From the NCBI GenBank assembly GCA_033961575.1, contig CM066740.1, positions 63,123,213 through 63,187,212 on the forward strand: DNA of 64,000 nt, written 5' to 3'. This DNA is from Aselliscus stoliczkanus. Lineage: Eukaryota; Chordata; Mammalia; Chiroptera; Hipposideridae. Every line of letters starts with the position of its first letter. The stretch's first letter is position 1. Of the stretch, positions 55,821 through 64,000 are shown in pieces. The position numbers and the translations under genes were made by a program. The notes under the pieces were generated by a model, which saw nothing but the letters and a program-made list of their open reading frames with translations, was not told where the DNA came from and did not search any database.

Positions 55821-55829
55821 TTGTTCTTT

Positions 55830-58240
55830 CACTGTTTATTTCTCAAAACACCTCTGAGTTTACTCCTCTAAATTGTAAGTGGTGTGAATAATTAAGAGAA
55901 ATGTTGAAAATAAAATGGTAGCATTTAAAAAATATCTGTGTTATCACATTAGCTTCAAATATATATATTTTAAGATATTGATTAATTTTTCCAAGGAATT
56001 TTTATTTTTCCTGGTTCATGTTATCTGTGTGGGAAATATTTGGCTTAGACATAAGGAAGTACAGCTTCCTGTAATGATTTTGCCTTTTCTTTGGAAAAGG
56101 TGAATTTTTTCTTTTTTCTGATGTAGTATAAATGGAATTGCAATTAAAATGGTAGATCCTTTGAGGAACAATAATTCTTCTCAAAAGGGACTGTGGAATG
56201 CAGAGGTTTTCATGCATTACCTGCTAGAACCGTCATTGTGAGTCATCCTACAGTGCAGAGTTCAGTTTATTTCCTGTCTGTAAAGGACAGACTGCAGGAT
56301 CAGGCATTCTATTTTTGCTGGGGTCACCCACCCTCTTTATAGTAGCAACAGTATTCTCTCCAACAAACAGGCAAATTGGTATCTTTGTAAAATTAGATTA
56401 GTCACAAACTCCAAAGGAAAACATTGATTCATTTAAGACTCAGTGCTTCCTAAATAAGATATTTGGAAACATTCATAGAAAGGAAGGAATCAACCCACAT
56501 CTATGTTTGGGTATTAGTCTCTCTAGGTTTCTAATATGTTTCCATTCTTCAGGGCAGAACACCCATTGTACTGAGCCCCTCGCCTCTAAGTAGTATCTAT
56601 TAATCTCTGTTACTCATATTCTCATTTTTCTAACTGATGTTGCTCTTGTCTAAGGAAATTTAGCAGAAGAAAGAATAAAACTGCAGTCCGTTGGGGGAGG
56701 GATGGGGGGCTAATATATGAAATATACGGAAGAACAAGAAAAAAATCAAAATGGAAGCATTAAGATGAAGAATTTATGGAGCACAATTTGTCATGAGTTG
56801 TATTGACCAATAAAGAAAATGAGAAGTTTGTGGAGTAATATTTTAAACTCATACCCTAAATTAGAACCCAGCAAATCAATGCCAGGAAGCAGCAAATGTA
56901 CTTAGCAATTAGCAGGAGGGGAAGAGCTCTGGGGCTTGTTGTGGCCCACCTTTGCATTCTGATTAAACAGTTTTAATCTAGTTGTCATTTACTTTTAAAG
57001 TGCTGGTACAAGGAACTTGCTGAAAGTGGCAATGCTGATGCATAGCCTTGAGCCAAACACACATTCCGGCGCTGTGTTTGTCTTTTGTGCTGTGTTTGTC
57101 TTTTGTTGTGTGGCTCTGCCAAAAAGCCTCCTCCTCTGCTCCTACCTTCTCCTTTCTTGGGCACAGCACACCGATGTACCAGGTTCTCTGGTATGTATGC
57201 AGGTGTGAACGTGTGCGTGTGTGCCTGCACGTGTGTGGTATGTGTGTATATATTCTTACTGAGAAACAGCAGGAGTTTTCAAAACACTCCCTTTTCATTT
57301 ATTCCTAGGCCTTCATATCCCATTCTCCAAAGTGGGAAGAGCCTGACTGAGCCACCTGGTTTCACTTTCATTCTTTTATAGATGGCTTTCGTTTCTCTTC
57401 CTCCATTATTTCCCCTAAAAGTACAAAAGGATTACCATCGCACAGCTGGCATTTCCACCTCAAGCTGCTGCTTGTTATGGCACCACTGAGCTGTAATGGA
57501 GGAACCCTTTATGCTAACTCGATGGACTTGCTGGTAATTGGGAGACTGGTGTGTCAGGTGTCATGTTGGGGCAAGACCAAAACCTGTGTTGAAGCTGAAA
57601 AAGCATAACCATCTAAATCTCACCACATCTATCCTTCCAGGAAATTCTTGGAATAGGAACTTGGTAAGTTATGAGAAGAATTGTAAAGAAAGGCTTCACA
57701 CACATCACATACCAATTGGCAAGGCAGGCTGCTGCATTCTTTTCTTTTCTTAAATCAAATTTAATAAAAGTATTTCCATAACTTGGATTCACTGCAGCTC
57801 ATCGAGGCTGAACAAGCACACTGGAGAATGAACACCAAATCTGTCCTGACTGTTGATGAGGAAGGCGTCCTTGCCCTCATCTCCCATGAGGGAAATGAGA
57901 AACTCACAGAGCAAGTGCATTAATTACTGTTTATTTCAAAAGTACTTTATTTTATTATGGTGTGCAGCATTCATCACCTAGACAACCAGCTCCTTGGGAA
58001 GGCCATGCCAATAAAGGAATTCAAGGTAAAGCTCAGAGGTCAATATCGAGAGTACAGCATTCAAATCAAATTAAAGAAGCGCTACTGAGGTTGCCAACCA
58101 TTCAACCTGTCTATTGTGTAGGTCGGACACAGACACCAGAGACCATGACATTACAGAGATTTCTTTCTCCATATTCACATGTATTTCCCTTAAATGAACT
58201 ATGTAGTTATTGGGACCAGAATTGAGTTCTCCCTGATTGT
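55830..58240. other. No gene seen; (TG)-rich patch and 18-bp duplication
   Basis: CTGTGTTTGTCTTTTGTG repeats with a period of 18 at 57072-57107, and a TGTGTG-rich patch spans 57205-57250. The ORFs of 60-106 codons around 57000-57380 overlap each other in several frames and are not supported. Confidence 0.45.
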
Positions 58241-58252
58241 TAATAAGCTTAA

Positions 58253-58392
58253 ATTTTTCTTTTTGTTTGTTTGGGTTTTTTTTGTTTGTTTGTTTTTTTG
58301 AGGGCAGTGTCACTGGCCCTCGTATGTGGGACCGAACTGGGGTCGCTGGCTTCCGAAGCCAGCGCTTAACCACCGCGCCACTCGGCCGGCCC
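58253..58392 (-). mobile_element. tRNA-derived SINE, short form (Rhin-1-like)
   Basis: It has a (TTTG)-rich poly-T, GAGGGCAGTGTCACTGGCCC and a near-consensus head complement, CCGCGCCACTCGGCCGGCCC. The target duplication TAATAAGCTTAA lies at 58241-58252 and 58393-58404. It is one of the least diverged copies in the window. Confidence 0.9.
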
Positions 58393-58404
58393 TAATAAGC
58401 TTAA

Positions 58405-59550
58405 TTTTTGACACTACTGTTATCATTTAAATGTATTTTTTTTCCCCTTAGTCTACCCTGGGGGCATAGAGGAGACTCCTAAAATCTATCCTGCCTGGGC
58501 ACAAAGGCAAACACCAGGCTCACGGACGCTCTTGCCCCGTTCTGCTCCTGGTCTGCAAGGGAGGGCAGCCTGTGCTTCTGTGGCCTCAGCTGGCCGAAGG
58601 AGCGCCGCCCTGCTGGTTTACCTGGTACTACCTGGCAGTGAAGGAGTCACCTTGGCAACCTGATGGTCTAAGCCACGTTTAGGAAAACGAAATATGGCCT
58701 TGTGCATCTTACGTAATTGGGACTGTTAAGGCGTTCTTTCTTCAGGCTCCTGTCTGTACTGTAAATAAGGATTATCTGGGGGGGAATCATAAGTAGCATA
58801 GGAAGGGAAACCAGGGCTGACAGTGTAACTCTCCCGTCCATTCTTCACATGTGTACACTTGGAATATAAGCTCAGGCACTGGAAACGGAAGGGAAGGTGA
58901 CATCTGTCCCATCAGACACGTCATCATTTATCAATGGTCTTCCTACTTATGTTTTTGGTTACATTTGAGATGCTATTACTTTGAAAAATTGGAAGCTGTG
59001 AAGGAGAAGTGCGGGGTTTCGTTTTGGTTTTGGTTTTGTTTTAAACAGTTATCTAGGGGGAAAGCTGTGTTCAGTGACTCTAAAATCAGTCATTAGAAAA
59101 TAAAACTTATTTTCCCTTAGCCATTCACATTTGTGATTAATGTGTGCAGTTTTATTAGGAACATCATATCTTACCAGGAAGGATCTATAGGCAGACAGCC
59201 AGGAGAGCATCTCGGTTTCTCTTCATTTTGTAGAGCTGGTTTCACATGGATATTTCTAAATGTGCAAGCCAAGACTGTATATAATCGAATGAATTAATAA
59301 CCTATTTTTTATAAGTCAAAGTATTTAATTTGACTCCTTTTTACTCTTTCTTGCAAATATTATAAATAATATTTTTCTAAATTAGTTACTACATTTAAAT
59401 AATCCACCTTTAACATCCTCATTCAGAAGTGGTTCTTCCTTTGCTATCCATTAGCTTTTTATACACAGTTATCTTTCAGTCATTACAATGTTCTTACACA
59501 TAGAAAACAGTTAAATCTCTTCTCTGATTAGGTCTTACTGTCATGGTAAT
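58405..59550. other. No gene seen
   Basis: A moderately GC-rich patch at 58450-58660 lies in otherwise AT-rich DNA. No splice-flanked ORF is evident there. Confidence 0.45.
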
Positions 59551-59673
59551 ATTTGACAAAGTGGACGCCCACCCTCTGCTCATGTAACCATTATGGCTGG
59601 TGGCCATGGCACTCGGCGCTTTCCTTATCCTTCCTTTGTAAAATCATTTTGGGCGTTTGCGGTGCTTCCTTAC

Positions 59674-59768
59674 CTAACCCGCAAGTCCAGAGCGGAGGTG
59701 GGCAGTGCGGCGGCAGCAGCAGATGGCCACAGGGCCTCCCCAAACCTTGACCATGGTGAAGTGGCCAT
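59674..59768 (-). other. Weak candidate first coding exon
   Basis: On the minus strand GGGGGCCATGGCC is a strong start context at 59768. The frame then stays open for 31 codons (MATSPWSRFGEALWPSAAAA...) to a donor, GTTAG|GTAAGG, with the exon ending at 59674. The surrounding 59560-59790 is richer in CpG than the neighbourhood. I do not recognise the protein. A plus-strand ORF (59593-59901) overlaps it, also unrecognised. A chance ORF or an old processed pseudogene is at least as likely. Confidence 0.2.
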
Positions 59769-59779
59769 GGCCCCCAACC

Positions 59780-60470
59780 CTGTGGGATTACAAATCCGAT
59801 ACCAGCTTTCAAACAGACTTAGCAAACATTACCCCCACAGAAAATTTCACCGGAAACTGATGCTTATAAAGTTGGTTAAATTAAATGGCAGTGAGATGTG
59901 AAAAAGCCTCGTGGGTGGATACTCCTGTCTTCCGGTCAATGAGTTCTCTCTTCAAGACAAAGTGTGAGGAAGCCACATTACCCTCAGCGGGATGCATAGT
60001 GAGCCTGGGGTGGGAATACAAGGGGCAGATCCTGCCACTGGTCTCCACAATGGGATTTATCTTCTTGGTCTGGGTTTGGAAAGGGTGAGTTTATCAGCCT
60101 GTGTTTCTTCACCCCATGGGTAGTGCTTGCAAGCTTTGATGAGCTCTGCCACTATTTGTCTCTGTGTTTCTCATTAGTCTCTGCTTCATTAGCTGATCCC
60201 ATCGTCCCATTTTATGTCCTCCTCAGACCTTGTGCCTATACCCATACCCTCATTGTTCCTGATTAGTAATTTTCCTTTAGAGTACAATCATGTTGTAACA
60301 GATATGAGAATCCTTCTATTTTCTGAGCTATTAGAAGCAGATAATTTAAAGGGTAATTAATTCAATTTAAATAAAATTGTCATTTTCAATCTTATTTCCA
60401 TGGTTTCCAAAGGAAATCATGATTGTCATAGGTGCCCCTCCCCTTCTTTCTCTCATACAATATTGTCATG
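59780..60470. other. No gene seen
   Basis: The left part is somewhat GC-rich and may extend the segment around 59700. The rest is AT-rich unique sequence. Confidence 0.4.
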
Positions 60471-60474
60471 TGGG

Positions 60475-60640
60475 CCAAAATAGCACTGTCTTTACAGTCA
60501 CAGAATTTCAGAGGGGGATCTTTCTGTCTCTGGTTATCTCCGAGATCTTGGGTGGGTTATTTATACCAACTGAGCTTCAGTATTTTTCATTAATAAAATG
60601 GCTAATAATAATAATACCTAACTTTTAATGACTTCAGCAA
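60475..60640 (+). repeat. MIR SINE fossil
   Basis: CTCCGAGATCTTGGGTGGGT, TATACCAACTGAGCTTCAGT and AATAAAATGGCTAATAATAA show the diverged sense MIR centre. Confidence 0.6.
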
Positions 60641-60644
60641 TGCG

Positions 60645-61255
60645 ACTAATTTCCCAGTTCACCTCTCTAGCCCCCATCCGCCTCCTGAGGTCCTGAACCC
60701 TATTACCAATTGGTTACTAGGAAACCCTACCTGGAAGTCTGATGAGCAACGTAAACTCACAGTGTTCTGGAGGTGAACCTTCTCTCCCTTCAACCTGCTG
60801 CTGCTTCTCTGTAACAGGATGGCATTAGGCACTGAGTGGGACTTACTTCAAAACTGTGAGTAAGGCTCAAAGCTGGAAACAGGAGATTCTAGAAAGCCTG
60901 CAATCTAAGTACAGAGGGCATTCCGCTGTAGGAGTCAGGCACTTCTCCCAGGGCTTGATGAGTGGTTTCAGCTGAAATCATTGTATGCCAAGCCCTCTCC
61001 AACTTCCCAACCTTGCACCTGCCTCCATCTTTTTTCCATCCTTGTCCTAGCAGAACAGTGAATTGTTCATTTTGGTCTGGAGCCATCATGTAAGGCTACT
61101 TCTACTCCTCTGTCCCTCCTCCCTGCCCTAAGACCCAAAGGGAAGCACGGGGAACGCGAGGGGGGATGGGGGAGAAGCCATGACCTGACCTCCACCCCAA
61201 GCTGCTAGAACTGCAGGCCTATCCTGGCACGGTGGAAAGGGGTGTCAGAAGAGAG
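60645..61255. other. No gene seen
   Basis: This is unique-looking sequence without recognisable repeats or exons. Confidence 0.5.
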
Positions 61256-61258
61256 CTA

Positions 61259-61339
61259 TTGGGTTGTTGGAAAAGTCATGACGTATTTTTTCCATGTTTT
61301 TCATTGCAAAAATGTGTTATGACTTTTCCGACAACCCAA
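61259..61339. mobile_element. 81-bp mariner-type MITE
   Basis: The termini TTGGGTTGTTGGAAAAGTCA and ATGACTTTTCCGACAACCCA are near-perfect inverted repeats, with TA at 61257-61258 and 61340-61341. The internal asymmetric bases (TTTTTCATTGCAAAAATG) are inverted relative to the copy at 16227. No coding capacity. Confidence 0.93.
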
Positions 61340-61344
61340 TAATA

Positions 61345-61830
61345 AATCCATGTGGTATTGAGGTTTCTAAACTACCATGACTGAACTGAAAGAAGTAGAA
61401 TGAGAGATAGTAAAAAGTGTGGGGAAAAAGTCAGATACCAAGCGTTGGAGAAAATATGAAATGACAATATCTCTAATATCTCACTAGAAGGAGATAAATG
61501 AATAAACTGCTTGGAATTATGATGTTGAACATAAGCACACGCTATGACCCAGTATTGTACTCCTAGGTATGTATCCAAGATAAACTCACAAATATGTGTA
61601 CAGGACTCCAGTACAAAAATGTTTGTAGCAACAGTGTTGTAGCAAAAACAAACAAAACCTGTGGATAACCAGACTGTTCAAGACAAAAAAAAAAAAAGCA
61701 TAAATAAATGGCAGTTGTTCACACAGTGGAATACTACACAGCAGTGAAAATGAATTAATTTCACCATATCCAAAACTGGAGATGAATAATAATATAATAT
61801 TGAGGTTTTTTGTTTTTTTTAAAAGCCAGC
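61345..61830 (+). repeat. Old L1 ORF2 C-terminal fossil
   Basis: Sense-strand phrases typical of the end of old L1 ORF2 appear in order: ACTCCTAGGTATGTATCCAA, AAAATGTTTGTAGCAACAG, CAGTGGAATACTACACAGCA and GTGAAAATGAATTAATTTCA. All frames are broken. Confidence 0.65.
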
Positions 61831-61834
61831 TCTA

Positions 61835-62700
61835 AAAGATTATATTATATAGAGTGTGGTCACTTTGTTCTAAATCGGCATTTGCAATAAGTTATTTTTT
61901 AAAAAGCAGGGGAATGATAAACATAATTTGGGGTAATAGTCATAAGACAAGGCAAGATTTAGAATGGAGTAGCAAATATAGATAGATGTGTTTTTCTCAC
62001 TATTCTATGATTATATTATTAATAAATATGTGATAAATAAAAAGAGGGCCATGAATGATGACAGTATTTAATGAAATAAGTATCATGCTTTATCTAATGT
62101 TGCACTCCTAAAGTGCATTAAAAATAAATAAAAAAGAAAAGCTATGAATTCAGGTGGGGATAAAGTGAGTGACAGAGCAGACTGAAGGAAGTTACTGGAA
62201 AAAAATTAAGTTATTTTGTTTTTATTCCCCGACAAGTTGAGGCTTCTCAAGAAAATATTTTGAAATGTTCAAAACCACCACTCTCCTATGTGCCCAGGTT
62301 TGAATCTGAGTCATTTCCTTTATCACTTATCCTGTACACAGGTCATGACCTGACAGATTACAAAATCAGTTTAGTGGTTTACTCTCAGCTTTAAAATAAA
62401 ACAAGAAAGGGAATGAAAAATAGAAAATATTAGTGTACATCATATATAGTAACCGGCATGTTTTGTGAAACTTTGTTTTTATTATTTATGCATATGTGTA
62501 TGTGTTGAATTACAATGTAATTAGAGGATGTGTTAAAAAAGTAGTTGGTGGCTAAGTTCTGTGGGTCCGTTTGTAATGAATCTGTTCTCTCCTTTCATTG
62601 TCACTACCCACACCTTTGGGCAGATTTTCCATTACCTCACTTGGGTATAATATCCACAATTAATTGGTACGTTAATTCTAAGCTATCCTGTCTTCAATCT
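61835..62700. other. No gene seen
   Basis: This is AT-rich sequence without recognisable features. Confidence 0.5.
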
Positions 62701-62719
62701 GTTAAACCTCTGAAAGAAT

Positions 62720-63045
62720 CTAGCCAAACACAGTTCTGATCATCACTTCCCTCCTCAAAACCCTTCACGATTTCCCTTTCATTATTTTTTGAAGTCAATC
62801 GAGACCCTTCTGTTAAAACCCCTCTGAAATGTATTCCGAACAAACCTTTGCAGGCTTATCCACTGATACTCTTCTTCCTGAGGCCTTTCCTGATACACTC
62901 AAATACACTTTATTCTTATGGCACCTTTAATAATGTAGATACATATTTTGTTGTGCTGTTGGAGTTTGAGCTCCTTGACCTCAGTGCCTGGAATGGGCTT
63001 TGTACGTGGTTGTCTATCAATATTTGTTCATGTGAAGAATGGAAC
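62720..63045 (+). repeat. L2 3'-end fossil
   Basis: CATCACTTCCCTCCTCAAAA with CCCTTCACGATTTCCC, then CTGAGGCCTTTCCTGATACA, and TTTGAGCTCCTTGACCTCAG with GCCTGGAATGGGC follow the LINE-2 3' region in the sense direction. Confidence 0.72.
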
Positions 63046-63054
63046 TTAAAAATA

Positions 63055-63935
63055 CAGTCTTCGATTTCTATTTTTAATATAAGAATGTTCATAGCAGCTT
63101 AATTTACTACATCCAAAATCCCACATATCCATCAATAGGAGAATATATAAACAATACTGTGGTATATTCATACAAAATAAATGCTTCTCAACAGCAAAAG
63201 AGAAGGATCAATACACGTAACAACATGGGTGAATCTCAAAATCATTATGCTAAACAAAAGATGTCAGACACAAAAGGGTAAATGCTCTCTGATTCTATAT
63301 TTATGTGTTTCTTGAACACGTGAAACTAATTTGTGGAGGAAAAGAAATCATACCAGTGGTTATTTCTGGTGAAGTGAGATGAGGATTGACTGGGAAGAAA
63401 CACAAGGGAATTCTAGGGTAATGGAAATGTCCTACTGATAAAGTTTGGGTAGGATAGTTGGATGCATTTGTCAAAACTCATTGAATGGAAGGCAAAACTA
63501 TGGAGACAGTTTTGCCTTCCAGGGGTTGGGGAGGAGGGAGGGATGAAGAGGCAGGATTTTTAGGGTAGTGAAAATACTGTGTGTGATACTATGATGGATA
63601 CATGTCATTATACATTTATCCAAACCCATAGAGTGTACAACAAATTGAAGAGTGAACTGTAATGTAAACCATGGACTGTAGGTAGCCAGGTTCATTAGTT
63701 GTAACAAACGTATCATTCTGGCTGGGGAGGTTGGGAATAGGGGGAGCTATGCCTGTGTGGAAGGCAGGGCATAGGTGGGAAATCTCTGTAACTTCTCCAG
63801 TTTGCTGTGAAACTAACGCTTCTCTAAAAAAATAAAGTTTAAAAAAAGAACAGCCACAACAAAAAAAGCCCTCTTTGAATGGTACACTTAAAATTTGTGC
63901 ATTTCACTGTATGACATTTTCCTTAAAAAAGCTAT
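63055..63935 (+). repeat. Old L1 3'-end fossil
   Basis: Sense text runs from ATGTTCATAGCAGCTTAATT through CATCAATAGGAGAATATATA, CAACATGGGTGAATCTCAAA and CATACCAGTGGTTATTTCTG to AATGGTACACTTAAAATTTG near 63880. This is the standard 3' end of old L1 subfamilies. The stretch 63590-63850 ends with its own AATAAAG and A-rich tail, so a second fragment may be inserted. Confidence 0.7.
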
Positions 63936-64000
63936 GAACAAATATCAAATTCTAGTTAATGATACACATGCGAAGCACTTAGAGAGAAGGGTATTGACTG

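Noticed and set aside
1..64000. CRISPR arrays, operons, prophage or other bacterial systems
   Set aside because: Mammalian repeats occur throughout. No spaced direct repeats or compact gene runs were found.
1..64000. Endogenous retrovirus with gag/pol/env
   Set aside because: Only diverged LTR-like fragments of uncertain family were noticed. No retroviral coding motifs were recognised in any frame.

Overview
The window is nuclear DNA from a mammal, most likely a bat of the horseshoe-bat/Old World leaf-nosed group. The mammal call rests on MIR and LINE-2 fossils, L1 elements, a CpG-island promoter and long AT-rich single-copy stretches. The bat call rests on three further observations. Eleven copies of a tRNA-derived SINE (A-box and B-box head, TGGCGC and GGTTCGGGTCC type) resemble what I remember of the Rhin-1 family. 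A second SINE resembles bat VES elements. There are also short mariner-type DNA transposons with clean TA target duplications. The species call is inference from memory, not a database match.

No protein-coding gene is convincingly visible. The only gene-like signal is at the left end. A CpG island (about 1860-2780) carries a good 5' splice site on each strand (minus at 2006/2007, plus at 2415/2416), as expected of a bidirectional promoter whose transcripts leave the island in both directions. To its left (1-1500), the minus strand holds short unrecognised open segments in different frames. A second, weak exon candidate lies at 59674-59768 on the minus strand. The rest looks like intergenic or deep intronic DNA.

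The best-resolved structure is a nest of transposons at 10602-18156. An outer L1 (minus strand) is bounded by a 15-bp target duplication with one mismatch. A younger L1 (11096-14443, minus strand) lies inside its 3' UTR and is bounded by a perfect 16-bp duplication (11080-11095 and 14444-14459). The outer L1 was also hit by a VES-like SINE (15245-15422) and an 81-bp mariner MITE (16227-16307). Both L1s keep the 5' UTR, ORF1 remnants and the start of ORF2 but lack the central reverse-transcriptase part of ORF2, with different breakpoints. A third fragment (20095-20536) is 5' UTR only.

Beyond that are: SINEs with target duplications at 6009, 6276, 23598, 27327, 30537, 30945, 33205, 34375, 35337, 45423 and 58253 (short about 105-140 bp and long about 390-450 bp forms); DNA transposons at 25357, 28030, 38270 (Tigger-like), 50868 (mariner with a transposase remnant) and 61259; many MIR/L2/old L1 fossils; a polypyrimidine tract at 42885-43208; and several perfect hairpins. 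I found no undescribed gene system. The most notable items are the internally deleted nested L1s, the 5'-UTR-only L1 fragment, the two SINE forms and the divergent splice donors in the CpG island.
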